Part shown: piece by piece, positions 29,483 to 38,462 of the stretch
Position numbering within the stretch: position 1 is the first letter of the stretch
Layout of the letters: each line of letters starts with the position of its first letter
Origin: Halioglobus sp.
GTDB lineage: Bacteria; Pseudomonadota; Gammaproteobacteria; Pseudomonadales; Halieaceae
Assembly: GCA_020443425.1 (NCBI GenBank)
Contig: JAGRIE010000028.1
Coordinates: forward strand, 1 to 51,813
DNA length: 51,813 nt
Direction of reading: 5' to 3'
Notes under the pieces: generated by a model
The model's input: the letters and a program-made list of their open reading frames with translations, nothing else
Told to the model about the DNA's origin: nothing
The model's database searches: none
Translations under genes and position numbers: made by a program

Positions 29483-29511
29483 ATTATCCGGAAAACTGGC
29501 TCAGGCAACAA
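29483..29511 (-). promoter_or_regulatory. Likely sigma-70 promoter of mgtE-darP
   Basis: On the minus strand TTGTTG (29506-29511) and GATAAT (29483-29488) are 17 nt apart, about 50 nt before the mgtE ATG. This would separate mgtE-darP transcription from the ptsO operon upstream. I saw no M-box-like leader. Confidence 0.5.
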
Positions 29512-29533
29512 CGTGATTAGTTACGGAACCAAT

Positions 29534-29803
29534 CTACTCGGGTTCATCAAAGCGGTTTTCAAGCAGTGTTTGCAGCGCCACCAGTGCATCTTCTTCATCG
29601 TGGCCGTCGATCTCGATATCCAGTACCGTGCCTTTTCCCGCGGCCAGCATCATCACCGACATGATGCTCTTGCCGTCGATCAGCTGTCCGTCCTTGCCAG
29701 CCTGGATGCGGCTGGAGAACGCCGAGGTACAGGCGACGAACTTCGCGGCGGCACGGGCGTGCAAACCGAGTTTGTTAATGATGACGAGTTGGGTTCGTAT
29801 CAC
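29534..29803 (-). CDS. ptsO: Phosphocarrier protein NPr (nitrogen PTS HPr)
   Basis: An 89-residue HPr-like carrier that passes phosphate from EI-Ntr (PtsP, elsewhere) to PtsN. The active His15 lies in NKLGLHARAAAKFV, and Ser46 of the GKSIMSVMMLAA helix is the regulatory-site equivalent. It is the last gene of a probable rpoN-hpf-ptsN-rapZ-ptsO operon on the minus strand, the standard gammaproteobacterial order. Confidence 0.95.
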   Translation of the reverse strand: MIRTQLVIINKLGLHARAAAKFVACTSAFSSRIQAGKDGQLIDGKSIMSVMMLAAGKGTVLDIEIDGHDEEDALVALQTLLENRFDEPE

Positions 29804-29815
29804 GCGCAGGCCTGT

Positions 29816-30670
29816 CTACTGGAGTTCCCGGTGTCTTATATGCATGGACGGGTATTCCGCCTTGTAATGCTTGAAGAGGCGATTGGCCAAATATACTGAC
29901 CGATGTTGGCCCCCGGTACAACCCACGGCGATATTCAGGTAGCTGCGGTTCCCCTCCCGGTAGCGCGGCAGCCAGACGTCCAGATAGTGGCAGATATCGT
30001 TGTACAGCTCTGTCGTCATCTCCTGGTTTTCCAGAAACTCGGCGACCGCCCCGTCGAGCCCGGTTTTCATGCGCAATTCCTTTACCCAGTGGGGGTTGGG
30101 TAACATCCTGACATCGTAGACCAGGTTTGCGTCCGCCGGCACCCCGCGTTTGAAGCCGAAGGACTGGATCAGTATCGACATCGTGCCCATACGGGTTCCC
30201 AGCAGTTGCTGCTTGATGGCGTCGCGGAGCTCGTAAACGGTCATCTGGCTGGTGTCGAGCACCAGGGACGCGCTGCTGGCGATGGGCTCCAGCAGCTCCT
30301 GTTCCTGGTCAATGGCCTCCGCCAGGGAGACACTGTCGTTGCTGAGGGGGTGCCGCCGCCGGGTCTCCCCGAAACGCCGCAACAGCGCCGGGACCAGCGC
30401 ATCGAGATACAACACCTGGGTTTCGACGGAATCCGGCAGCGACTCCAGTATGCCGCGGAAGTTCTTCAGGTCCTTCCAGGCGTTGCGGGCATCAATGCAC
30501 ACCGCCGTGCCCTGGAACAGCTTGAATTCGTCACTGCCGACCTTTTCTACCAGCGCCGGCAGCAGCGAGACCGGCAGGTTGTCTATACAGTAGAAGCCCT
30601 CGTCCTCAAGCTGGTGCAAAGCGGTGCTTTTCCCGGAGCCTGAGCGCCCGCTGATAACAATCAGTCGCAT
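29816..30670 (-). CDS. rapZ: RNase adapter protein RapZ
   Basis: A 284-residue P-loop protein that in E. coli senses glucosamine-6-phosphate and brings GlmZ sRNA to RNase E. The start is set at 30670 (MRLIVISGRSGSGKST), since upstream sequence is not conserved. Walker A is GRSGSGKST (residues 8-16). Conserved FGFKRGVPADANLVYDVRMLPNPHW and the C-terminal VAVGCTGGQHRSVYLANRL are clear. It starts 14 nt after ptsN and ends 13 nt before ptsO. Confidence 0.97.
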   Translation of the reverse strand: MRLIVISGRSGSGKSTALHQLEDEGFYCIDNLPVSLLPALVEKVGSDEFKLFQGTAVCIDARNAWKDLKNFRGILESLPDSVETQVLYLDALVPALLRRFGETRRRHPLSNDSVSLAEAIDQEQELLEPIASSASLVLDTSQMTVYELRDAIKQQLLGTRMGTMSILIQSFGFKRGVPADANLVYDVRMLPNPHWVKELRMKTGLDGAVAEFLENQEMTTELYNDICHYLDVWLPRYREGNRSYLNIAVGCTGGQHRSVYLANRLFKHYKAEYPSMHIRHRELQ

Positions 30671-30683
30671 CGCCAACGCTCCT

Positions 30684-31142
30684 TCAGGTCTCTTCGCTGC
30701 ACGCGATATCGTAGAGGACGCGGTCATCCTTGGCCGCGCGCAAGCGCGCGCAGAAGTCAGCCTGGCTGAACAGCCTCGCAACGGTGGCCAGTATGTCGAG
30801 ATGGCGCTGGTGCGCCTCCACGGGTACCAGCAGCACGAACAGCAGGTCTACCGGCTCATCATCCGGCGCGTCGAACGGGATGGGGTCCTCCAGTGACAGC
30901 AGTGCCCCCAGCGGCTCCGCGCAATCGCCAACGCGACAGTGGGGGATGGCGATGCCGTGGCCGAGCCCGGTGCTGCCGAGTTTCTCCCGGGCGATGAGGT
31001 GGTCCAGCACCTCATCGTAGGCCAGGCTGTGCTGGTCGTCACAGACAATTGTCGCTATCGTCTCGAACAGGCGCTTTTTGCTGATGCCCGGTGCATCGCA
31101 GACGGTGCGGGCCGGGGTCAAAATTTGGCTGAGAGCGTTCAT
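30684..31142 (-). CDS. ptsN: Nitrogen regulatory PTS EIIA component PtsN
   Basis: A 152-residue EIIA-Ntr, phosphorylated by NPr and regulating potassium, nitrogen and envelope functions by protein contact. The phosphorylated His68 lies in GHGIAIPHCRV, corresponding to E. coli His73. The EIIA type-2 fold runs to the end (LATVARLFSQADFCARLRAAKDD). It sits 10 nt downstream of hpf in the rpoN operon. Confidence 0.96.
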   Translation of the reverse strand: MNALSQILTPARTVCDAPGISKKRLFETIATIVCDDQHSLAYDEVLDHLIAREKLGSTGLGHGIAIPHCRVGDCAEPLGALLSLEDPIPFDAPDDEPVDLLFVLLVPVEAHQRHLDILATVARLFSQADFCARLRAAKDDRVLYDIACSEET

Positions 31143-31152
31143 CGCAGTGTGT

Positions 31153-31440
31153 CTAGTGCCCCCGGTGCTTCTGCTTGTGCTTGATCAACTGGCGGTCCAG
31201 CTTGTCGGACAGCGCATCGATGGCGGCGTACATGTCCTCTGATTCGGCATGCGCGAACAGGTCGCCACCGGCGACGTGTATGGTGGCCTCTGCCCGCTGC
31301 ACCATTTTCTCCACCGTCAGGATGACGTGGGTCGCGGTTATCTGGTCAAAATGGCGTTGCAGGCGCTCCAGCTTGTTTTCCACGTACTCTTTCAGCGGTG
31401 TGGTGATTTCAAGGTGGTGACCAGTGATGGTGAGTTGCAT
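31153..31440 (-). CDS. hpf: Ribosome hibernation promoting factor, short form
   Basis: A 95-residue protein with the HPF/YfiA fold: MQLTITGHHLEITTPLKEYVENKLERLQRHF, then the beta strands ATHVILTVEK and AEATIHVAGGDLFAHAES, and helix AIDALSDKLDRQLIKHKQKHRGH. It promotes 100S ribosome dimers in stationary phase. The length is that of the short gammaproteobacterial form. It lies 70 nt after rpoN, and an AAGGAG-like site precedes the ATG. Confidence 0.96.
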   Translation of the reverse strand: MQLTITGHHLEITTPLKEYVENKLERLQRHFDQITATHVILTVEKMVQRAEATIHVAGGDLFAHAESEDMYAAIDALSDKLDRQLIKHKQKHRGH

Positions 31441-31510
31441 ATAGAGCTCCTTTTACGGTGTTGAGACGGGTGGTGCCTGCTCCCCGGCGATGCCGGTGGT
31501 TACTTTGATT

Positions 31511-33010
31511 CTAGACCAACCGCTTGCGTTCGTTGGACGGCGGGATAAAGAGGGCGTCGCGGTATTTGGCGATAGTGCGCCTCGCGATCTCGATCCCCTG
31601 TTCTTTCAGCAGCTGGGCAATCTTGTTGTCGCTCAATGGCTTGCGCGGATTCTCGGCCGCCACCAGTTTCTTGATCAGTGCCCTGATCGCGGTGGACGAG
31701 CACTCGCCCCCGGCCGTGGTGGCAACATGGCTGGAAAAAAAGTACTTCAGCTCGAAAACGCCTCTTGGCGTGTGCATGTATTTGTTGGTGGTCGCCCGCG
31801 ATATAGTGGACTCGTGCATCTCTACCGCCTCCGCGATTTCGTGCAGCACCAGTGGTTTCATGGCTTCGGTACCGTACTCGAGGAAATTCCGCTGGTGCTC
31901 CACGATTCGACTGGCGACCTTCATCAAAGTTTCATTGCGGCTGTGCAGGCTCTTCAGAAACCATCGCGCCTCCTGCAGGTTGTCGCGCAGGTAGGTGTTG
32001 TCGGCGCTGTTGTCGGCCCGCTTGATCAGGTTGGCATAACCGGCGTTGATGCGCAATTTCGGCGCGATATCGGGGTTCAGCTCAACCAGCCAGCGCCCGT
32101 TCTTCTTGGTGACGAATACATCGGGCACGACATACTCGATCTCCTCCGGCACCGCCGTGTGACCGGGATTCGGGTCCAGTGACTGGATCAGCGTCAGCAC
32201 CTGCTTCAGTTGGTCCTCGTCGAGTCGGGTGCGGCGCAGTATCTGGGCAAAGTCGCTGCTGGCCAACTGGTTCAGGTAGCGGCCGACAACCAGTTTGGCC
32301 TGTTCCAGCCAGGGCGTATCCGGCGGCAGGTGGTTCAGCTGTATCAGCAGGCACTCCTGTAAATCGCGCGCGCAGACCCCCGAGGGTTCAAACTGTTGCA
32401 GCCGATGCAGCACGGCGACGACCTCGTCGAGGTCGATGTCGAGGTCGTCGCTCAGCGACTCATGGATTTCTTCCGGAGTGGTCAGCAGTCGGCCGTTGGC
32501 ATCGGTGGCGTCGATAATGGAGAGTGCGATGAGGCGGTCGGTATCGGAGAGCCGGGTGAGCCCCAGTTGCCACAGCAGTTGCTCGCGCAGGGACTCGGAG
32601 GCGGAGTTCTGCGCCGAAAAATCGCCGTCGCCGCCGTCATCACCCTGCGGTGAGGGCGCCGATGCGGAGGGCAGCAGGTCGTCCCACTGGACATCGACGG
32701 GGAGTTCATCGGACAGGGTGCTCGAGCCGTCCAGTTCCTGCGAGCTCCAGTCGGGCGGTTCCTCTGCGCTGGCGGCGGATTCGTCCTTGCTGCGGCTGCC
32801 GTCGCTGTTGTCGTTGGCATCGCCGGGCAGTTCATCGCCGGAGGGGTAGGTGTCGTCTTCGGAGACCTCCAGCAGCGGGTTGCTATCCAGCGCCTGCTGG
32901 ATCTCCTGCTGCAGATCCAGCGTCGACAGCTGCAACAACCGGATCGCCTGTTGCAGCTGCGGGGTCATCGTCAGCTGTTGACCCAGCTTTAGCTGAAGTG
33001 ATTGCTTCAT
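31511..33010 (-). CDS. rpoN: RNA polymerase sigma-54 factor
   Basis: Sigma-54 of 499 residues directs polymerase to -24/-12 promoters with activator ATPases. The start at 33010 gives the typical Gln-rich region [28 protein letters not shown]. Region II (about residues 55-140) is long and rich in Asp, Ser, Glu and Pro. The core-binding domain follows. The helix-turn-helix and RpoN box ARRTIAKYR near the C-terminus are intact, followed by [15 protein letters not shown]. It is followed by hpf-ptsN-rapZ-ptsO, as in E. coli. Confidence 0.98.
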   Translation of the reverse strand: MKQSLQLKLGQQLTMTPQLQQAIRLLQLSTLDLQQEIQQALDSNPLLEVSEDDTYPSGDELPGDANDNSDGSRSKDESAASAEEPPDWSSQELDGSSTLSDELPVDVQWDDLLPSASAPSPQGDDGGDGDFSAQNSASESLREQLLWQLGLTRLSDTDRLIALSIIDATDANGRLLTTPEEIHESLSDDLDIDLDEVVAVLHRLQQFEPSGVCARDLQECLLIQLNHLPPDTPWLEQAKLVVGRYLNQLASSDFAQILRRTRLDEDQLKQVLTLIQSLDPNPGHTAVPEEIEYVVPDVFVTKKNGRWLVELNPDIAPKLRINAGYANLIKRADNSADNTYLRDNLQEARWFLKSLHSRNETLMKVASRIVEHQRNFLEYGTEAMKPLVLHEIAEAVEMHESTISRATTNKYMHTPRGVFELKYFFSSHVATTAGGECSSTAIRALIKKLVAAENPRKPLSDNKIAQLLKEQGIEIARRTIAKYRDALFIPPSNERKRLV

Positions 33011-33199
33011 TGGATAGCCCGGAGCATCGTTAATCTCGCGCCTGTTGCGGTCCCTGCCATCAGGGGTGTTATGGCCAGTGTATAGCCCGTCGCGGGCGGG
33101 TGGCAACCGCTTGGCGTGAAAATTGCTTGGTTCTGTGAGGTGGTCGAGCAAGCCGGCGCTGGCGACCGGCGGGCCGCTTGCGACCGGGAGTCGGGCTGC

Positions 33200-33925
33200 C
33201 TACATCCGGAACTGTTCGCCGAGGTAGACCTGCCGCACATGGACATTGTTCAACACGTCCTCGGTGGTGCCAGAGGCGATGATCCTGCCCTCGCCGACGA
33301 TGTACGCCTTTTCACAGATATCCAGCGTATCCCGGACATTGTGATCGGTGATCAGCACGCCGATTCCCCGGTCGCGCAGGTGCAGGATAATCTGCTTGAT
33401 ATCGGTCACAGAGATGGGGTCGACACCCGCGAAGGGCTCGTCCAGCATGATAAATTCGGGTTCCGTGGCCAGCGCCCGGGCGATCTCGATACGGCGGCGT
33501 TCGCCACCCGACAGGGACTGGCCGAGGCTGTCGCGCAAATGCTGGACATTGAATTCTTCCAGCAGTTCATCGCGCCGCGCCAGGCGCTGTTTCTTGTTCA
33601 GGTCGGAGCGGGTCTCCAGGATGGCCATGATATTGTCGCCGACGGTCAGCTTGCGGAATATCGAGGCCTCCTGGGGCAGGTAGCCGACACCGCGACGGGC
33701 GCGCTCGTGCATGGTGAGGTCGGTGATGTCCTCGTCATTGACCGTGATAATGCCGCGATCGGCCGGGATGATCCCGATAATCATATAAAAGCAGGTGGTT
33801 TTGCCCGCGCCGTTGGGGCCCAGCAGGCCGACGATCTGGCCGCTGTCGATCGCCACGGACACATCGTGTATCACTTCGCGCCCGCGGTAGGCCTTGGCCA
33901 GGTTATTTGCTCTCAGTTGTGCCAC
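33200..33925 (-). CDS. lptB: LPS export ABC transporter ATP-binding protein LptB
   Basis: ATPase of the LptB2FG complex that extracts LPS from the inner membrane. The 241-residue protein has Walker [10 protein letters not shown], the Q-loop [13 protein letters not shown], signature LSGGERRR, Walker [14 protein letters not shown], and the switch His in [11 protein letters not shown]. Its start overlaps the lptA end by 23 nt. The gap to rpoN is 189 nt, so rpoN may have its own promoter. Confidence 0.98.
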   Translation of the reverse strand: MAQLRANNLAKAYRGREVIHDVSVAIDSGQIVGLLGPNGAGKTTCFYMIIGIIPADRGIITVNDEDITDLTMHERARRGVGYLPQEASIFRKLTVGDNIMAILETRSDLNKKQRLARRDELLEEFNVQHLRDSLGQSLSGGERRRIEIARALATEPEFIMLDEPFAGVDPISVTDIKQIILHLRDRGIGVLITDHNVRDTLDICEKAYIVGEGRIIASGTTEDVLNNVHVRQVYLGEQFRM

Positions 33926-34466
33926 TGTCGTCCTTGCTCTTCAATTCGCTGGGAGGGATTACGACTACCACCCGGGTGTCCTTGCCGGATTTGGCCTTGG
34001 TCAACTCCTTCTCGATGTAGTAATCGATGGAGTCACCATTGACGACCCGGCCGTCCTGTTCGACATAGCCATCGGTCTGCAGGTGTATGCGCTCTTCCGG
34101 TTTGTAGTAGGTGATGACCTGGCCCTCGGCGTACATAATGGCCTTCTCCGGCTTCGGTCGCTGCTGCATCTTGGCCGGCTTGCCCTCCGCGACAATCTTG
34201 CTCGGATCAGCTTCGACTTCATGGTAGATCGTCAGTTTGTCCGATTCCAGCTTCAGGGTGCCCTGGATCAGGATGACATTGCCGGTGTACACGGTGATGC
34301 CGTTGACATCATCGCGCTCGGCCTTGTCCGCGGTGATCCGCATGGGTTTGTCGCGATCCTCGGGCAGTGCCTGGACCAGCGCCGCAGACAGGCTCAGGAA
34401 CAGCACCACGATACGGGCCAGGCCCCTGATCGGGCTGGCGTGATGGGGCGGGCAGTAGGTAGGCAT
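33903..34466 (-). CDS. lptA: LPS transport periplasmic protein LptA
   Basis: A 187-residue protein forming the periplasmic LPS bridge between LptC and LptD. The ATG at 34466, with GGAG 7 nt upstream, gives a signal peptide (hydrophobic [18 protein letters not shown], cleavage near ALVQA-LPE). The OstA beta-jellyroll follows: [45 protein letters not shown]. It overlaps lptB by 23 nt. The usual upstream lptC gene is not present; kdsD lies directly upstream. Confidence 0.93.
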   Translation of the reverse strand: MPTYCPPHHASPIRGLARIVVLFLSLSAALVQALPEDRDKPMRITADKAERDDVNGITVYTGNVILIQGTLKLESDKLTIYHEVEADPSKIVAEGKPAKMQQRPKPEKAIMYAEGQVITYYKPEERIHLQTDGYVEQDGRVVNGDSIDYYIEKELTKAKSGKDTRVVVVIPPSELKSKDDSGTTESK

Positions 34467-34585
34467 AGGTGCACTCCGCAAAGCGTTTTGGCGTTCATTG
34501 GGTGAACCCGGTGGTGCCATTGTGGGCATCCAGCGAGTGGCGATGGCGTGTACCTTAGAGGCGATTATCAAAGGACAGTTCCGTA

Positions 34586-35566
34586 TCAGGCAATGCCGGC
34601 ATGCAGCAGGTCTTTCAGGTGGAGGACGCCGGTGAGGTTGCCCGCTTTGTCGAGTACAACCAGCGAACTGATTTCGTTCTCTTCCATAATGCGCATCGCG
34701 GCGGCGGCGAGCATGTCCGCCTCAATGGTCTTGGCTGTTTTGCTCATCAACTGGCCGATGGATGTCTGGTTGATATCGGTGCGTGTGTCGAGTGTGCGCC
34801 GCAGATCGCCGTCGGTAAATACGCCGGCGAGTTTGCCCGCCTTGTCGACCACCGTCGTCATGCCCATACGTTTGTTGCTGATTTCCAGCAGCGCCTCGGA
34901 CAATTTGATGTCTTCGGAGACCACCGGGATGTCGTCGCCCGTTTTCATCACGTCCTGCACTTTCAGCAGCAACTGCCTGCCCAGGGTGCCGCCCGGGTGG
35001 GAGAACGCGAAATCATCAGCGGTGAAGCCCCGGGCCTCCAGCAGGGCGATCGCCAGTGCATCGCCCATCACCAGAGCGGTGGTGGTGCTGGAAGTCGGTG
35101 CCAGGTCCAACGGGCAGGCCTCGGTTTCCACGCCGGTGTTCAGGTGTACGTCAGAGGACTGGGCCAGCGTCGACTGCGGGTTACCCGTCATGCTGACCAG
35201 CGGGATACCCAGCCGTTTCAACAGTGGCAGCAGGGTGGTGATCTCCGCCACCGCGCCACTGTTGGACAGGGCGATAACGGCGTCTTCGGCCGTGATCATC
35301 CCCATATCGCCGTGGCTGGCTTCCCCGGGGTGGACAAAAAATGCCGGCGACCCGGTGCTGGCCAGCGTGGCCGCAATTTTGCGGGCTATATGGCCGGATT
35401 TGCCCATGCCGGTGACGATGATGCGGCCGCGGACCTGCAACAGCAGCTCACAGGCACGGGTGAACTCCTCCCCAATGCGCGCTTCCAGCGCCGCCACGGC
35501 AGCGGCCTCCATGCGGATGGTGCGCTGTGCGGACGAAATATAACTGATGGAGCCCTGCTCCAGCAT
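34586..35566 (-). CDS. kdsD: Arabinose-5-phosphate isomerase KdsD
   Basis: Converts ribulose-5-phosphate to arabinose-5-phosphate for KDO synthesis. The 326-residue protein has an N-terminal SIS domain (GMGKSGHIARKIAATLASTGSPAFFVHPGEASHGDMGMI, LSNSGAVAEI) and two C-terminal CBS domains (PVVSEDIKLSEALLEIS, LAGVFTDGDLRR). Length matches E. coli KdsD (328). It lies 15 nt after yrbG. The next gene would normally be kdsC, but lptA follows after 119 nt. Confidence 0.96.
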   Translation of the reverse strand: MLEQGSISYISSAQRTIRMEAAAVAALEARIGEEFTRACELLLQVRGRIIVTGMGKSGHIARKIAATLASTGSPAFFVHPGEASHGDMGMITAEDAVIALSNSGAVAEITTLLPLLKRLGIPLVSMTGNPQSTLAQSSDVHLNTGVETEACPLDLAPTSSTTTALVMGDALAIALLEARGFTADDFAFSHPGGTLGRQLLLKVQDVMKTGDDIPVVSEDIKLSEALLEISNKRMGMTTVVDKAGKLAGVFTDGDLRRTLDTRTDINQTSIGQLMSKTAKTIEADMLAAAAMRIMEENEISSLVVLDKAGNLTGVLHLKDLLHAGIA

Positions 35567-35581
35567 AGCGTGTTCCTTGGC

Positions 35582-36556
35582 CTACATGGTTGAGTAAAGC
35601 GAATAATAGTACAGCGCGTAGCAAGACACTAACAGCGTGCCCAGGGTGCGCCCGAGGTAGGCGTGCCCGGGGCGGGACTTGCTGCGCATCCGGCTGACGA
35701 AAATGGCAACCGCGAGGAATACCGTCAACAGCGTCATCGTCAGGTAGTCCCTGGATACCGCTGCCGGTTCCAGTGTGTGCGTCTCGACAATACCCGGAAT
35801 CGCCATCACGGCGAGCAGGTTGAACAGGTTTGAGCCGATGATATTACCCAGCGCGATCTCGGTATGCCCGCGCATCGCACTGGCGATCGTCGCGGCCAGT
35901 TCGGGGAGGCTGGTGCCCACCGCGACAATGGTCAGGCCGATGACGAGTTCAGAGACGCCCAGTTCCTGCGCAGTGTGCACAGCACCCCACACCAGTACCT
36001 TGGAGCTGACAATCAGCAGCGCGAGCCCGATCAGGAAGCTCAGCCAGGCTTTCAGCGGCGTCAGCAGCTTCTCAGGTTCTTCGCCGGCTTCCACCAGCAG
36101 GTCGGGATCATTGAACTGCTGCTTCACCAGCCGAACGATGATGAGTACCAGCATGATGACCATCAACCAGCCGTCGGCGGAAGACAGCTCCCCGTCCAGG
36201 ACCAGCAGCCCCACGCAGACGGTCGCGATCAGCAGCAACAGGACTTCGGATTTCATGCACCGCTCCTGTACCATCAGCGGCGCGACCAGCACGGTGATAC
36301 CCAGCACCAGGGCGATATTCGCGATGTTGGAGCCGATGGCGTTGCCGATGGCCAGTTCCCCGGCGCCCGACATCGAGGCCGTGATCGCCACCAGGATCTC
36401 CGGTGCCGAGGTGCCGACAGAGACGATGGTCAGGCCGATAATAATCGGTGACATGCCCATGTTTTTCGCGATGGACGCGGCCCCGGCGACAAACAAGTCC
36501 GCACTCCATATAAGGACAATAAAGCCGACCAGAATCATGGACACTGCTAACAGCAT
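35582..36556 (-). CDS. yrbG: Calcium/sodium antiporter, YrbG-like (CaCA family)
   Basis: A 324-residue exchanger with ten or so membrane segments in two homologous halves. The alpha repeats are seen as VGTSAPEILVAITASMSG with NAIGSNIANIALVLG in the first half, and VGTSLPELAATIASAMRG with NIIGSNLFNLLAVMA in the second, each with the ion-binding Glu and Asn. It heads the minus-strand kdsD-lptAB operon as in E. coli (yrbG-kdsD-...). The substrate ion is inferred from the family. Confidence 0.93.
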   Translation of the reverse strand: MLLAVSMILVGFIVLIWSADLFVAGAASIAKNMGMSPIIIGLTIVSVGTSAPEILVAITASMSGAGELAIGNAIGSNIANIALVLGITVLVAPLMVQERCMKSEVLLLLIATVCVGLLVLDGELSSADGWLMVIMLVLIIVRLVKQQFNDPDLLVEAGEEPEKLLTPLKAWLSFLIGLALLIVSSKVLVWGAVHTAQELGVSELVIGLTIVAVGTSLPELAATIASAMRGHTEIALGNIIGSNLFNLLAVMAIPGIVETHTLEPAAVSRDYLTMTLLTVFLAVAIFVSRMRSKSRPGHAYLGRTLGTLLVSCYALYYYSLYSTM

Positions 36557-36738
36557 ATCAGTGAAATTCCTGTTAAAGTGTGCGCCGCCCGGTGCAGGGG
36601 AACCGTTCGGTGAGTGCCGATGTCGAAAGCATATTGCTGCATGAGGTGGTGAATATTAAGCATCCTTTTAGTGCAGGGGCCGAGTATACAGGGCATTGCG
36701 GTGAAGGGTGGTAACAAATTGAGTAATGGAGCACAGGA

Positions 36739-37410
36739 ATGTCGATTCGCAGTCTGAAAATAGGGGCGAGTGTCGTGTGGTTGTTGGCATCACTGATGAG
36801 TGTGCCGGTGAGCGCGCAGGAGCATGACGCTTACACGCTGGTGGACGAGACGACCGCACAGGTTATGGATGTGGTGGTGGACGCGAAAGCCTACGCCGAC
36901 GCCGATCCGGAGCGTTATTACAGCCAGATACAGGGGCTGCTCGACCCCCTGATCGATTATCGCGGTTTTGCCCGCAAGGTCATGGGCCCGTATGCCAGCT
37001 CGGACCGTTACCGCAGCCTCGATGAGGCCGGCCGGCAGCAACTGGTCGACCAACTCGACCAGTTCACGGCGGTGATGCGCGGCTCACTGGTGCGCACCTA
37101 CAGCAAGGGGCTGCTGGCGTTCGGCGGCTCCCGTATAGAACTGGAGCCGCCGGAGGACGACGCGGCGAGTAGCTCACGCCTGTCGCTGCGCCAGCTGATT
37201 TATGCTGATCGCAGGGATCCCTATGTGGTGATGTACCAGATGGGGAAAGAGAAATCCGGTGAGTGGAAGCTGAATAACGTCATCATCGAAAGCGTCAACC
37301 TGGGCGAGGTCTACCGCGACCAGTTCCTGGCGTCAGCGCGCGAGCAGGACGGTGACCTGGACGCTGTGATTGCAAACTGGACCACGGTTGTGGTCGATGT
37401 GGACGAGTAG
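36739..37410 (+). CDS. mlaC: Phospholipid-binding protein MlaC/Ttg2D
   Basis: A 223-residue periplasmic protein with a clear signal peptide (VVWLLASLMSVPVSAQ, cleavage near residue 26). The Ttg2 fold shows LLDPLIDYRGFARKVMGPYASSDRYRSLDEAGRQQLVDQLDQF, the long helices, and the strand VVMYQMGKEKSGEWKLNNVIIESVNLGEVYRDQF. MlaC ferries lipids between MlaA and MlaFEDB. Here it is alone: mlaF, mlaE, mlaD upstream and mlaB downstream are missing, and the upstream gene yrbG is divergent. It therefore needs its own promoter in 36557-36738. Confidence 0.92.
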   Translation: MSIRSLKIGASVVWLLASLMSVPVSAQEHDAYTLVDETTAQVMDVVVDAKAYADADPERYYSQIQGLLDPLIDYRGFARKVMGPYASSDRYRSLDEAGRQQLVDQLDQFTAVMRGSLVRTYSKGLLAFGGSRIELEPPEDDAASSSRLSLRQLIYADRRDPYVVMYQMGKEKSGEWKLNNVIIESVNLGEVYRDQFLASAREQDGDLDAVIANWTTVVVDVDE

Positions 37411-37564
37411 TCCGGGCGCGGAGGCGGTCGCTATCCGCGCATTTTTCTCATAAAATGCCGGCTTTTTCGCGCAGGTTCCGGGTTCTGGCCGGCGAGCCAG
37501 GGGAGTGCCCGGCACTCAATTGTTTCAGTACAACGGTCGGCACTGGTCGCCGGGGAGATCCAAG

Positions 37565-37807
37565 ATGGACGCACAGACAGTCAAGGGGCTGCTGGAGAAT
37601 CACTTGCCGGAGTGTGAATTTCACGTTCAGGGCGAGGGCAGTAACTACAATATCACCGCGGTCGGTGATGTCTTCGACGGCCTGCGCCCGGTGAAAAAGC
37701 AACAGCTGGTGTACGCTGCCCTGACGGCAAATATTGCCGATGGCAGCATCCACGCGGTCAACATCCGCACTTTCACGCCCGATCAATGGCAGGCGCAGCG
37801 CGACTGA
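37565..37807 (+). CDS. ibaG: BolA family protein IbaG
   Basis: An 80-residue BolA-like protein, a partner of monothiol glutaredoxins in Fe-S transfer and acid stress. The start at 37565 gives [50 protein letters not shown], with the BolA class II loop. It corresponds to the IbaG/YrbA position (mlaB-ibaG-murA) in E. coli. Neither mlaB nor murA flanks it here, and hisG starts only 4 nt after its stop. Confidence 0.93.
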   Translation: MDAQTVKGLLENHLPECEFHVQGEGSNYNITAVGDVFDGLRPVKKQQLVYAALTANIADGSIHAVNIRTFTPDQWQAQRD

Positions 37808-37811
37808 GACC

Positions 37812-38462
37812 ATGAATGACAAACTGACCATAGCGTTGACCAAGGGGCGCATCCTCAAGGAGACCCTGCCGCTGCTCACCCGTGCCGGTATCGAAGCTGT
37901 GGAGGATATCCACAGCAGTCGCAAGCTGGTGTTTGAGACCAATCGGCCAGAGGTGCAGCTGGTAGTGTTGCGCGGCACGGATGTGCCCACCTATGTGCGC
38001 TTTGGCGCCGCCGACATGGGCGTGGTGGGCAAGGATATCCTGATGGAGCAGGGCGCAGAGGGTCTGTATGAGCCGCTGGACCTGGGAATTGCGCGCTGCC
38101 GGCTGATGACGGCGGCGCGGGTGGGTTGGCGCAGTGATGGCGCCCGCATCAGGGTGGCCACCAAATTCGTCAATATCGCCAGGGCCTATTTCGCGCAGCA
38201 GGGCGTGCACGCTGATCTCATCAAGCTCTACGGCGCGCTGGAGCTGGCGCCGATCATGAATCTCGCCGACCAGATCGTCGATATCGTCGATACCGGCAAT
38301 ACCCTGCGGGCCAACGGCATGGAGCCGCTGCAGGAGATCGCCACGGTTAGTTCCCGGCTGGTGGTGAACAAGGCCGCCATGCGATCGCGCTATACCGCGA
38401 TCACACAGATCATTGCGGACCTCACGGCGGCGGTGCAGGAGGGCGGGAATGCGGCGCCTTGA
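37812..38462 (+). CDS. hisG: ATP phosphoribosyltransferase HisG, short form
   Basis: First enzyme of histidine synthesis, joining ATP and PRPP. The 216-residue protein starts [18 protein letters not shown]. It contains the PRPP loop [21 protein letters not shown] and ends without the C-terminal regulatory ACT-like domain, so it is the short HisG-S form that needs a HisZ subunit encoded elsewhere. It overlaps hisD by 14 nt. Confidence 0.96.
   Translation: MNDKLTIALTKGRILKETLPLLTRAGIEAVEDIHSSRKLVFETNRPEVQLVVLRGTDVPTYVRFGAADMGVVGKDILMEQGAEGLYEPLDLGIARCRLMTAARVGWRSDGARIRVATKFVNIARAYFAQQGVHADLIKLYGALELAPIMNLADQIVDIVDTGNTLRANGMEPLQEIATVSSRLVVNKAAMRSRYTAITQIIADLTAAVQEGGNAAP

Noticed and set aside
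32500-32900. Repetitive acidic stretch in RpoN as an insertion
   Set aside because: Region II of sigma-54 is naturally variable, acidic and of changing length; core-binding, HTH and RpoN box are intact.
36611-36715. Short GTG-start frame upstream of mlaC as a leftover of mlaD
   Set aside because: About 33 codons with no similarity to the MCE domain or a typical MlaD C-terminus, and no ribosome-binding site.
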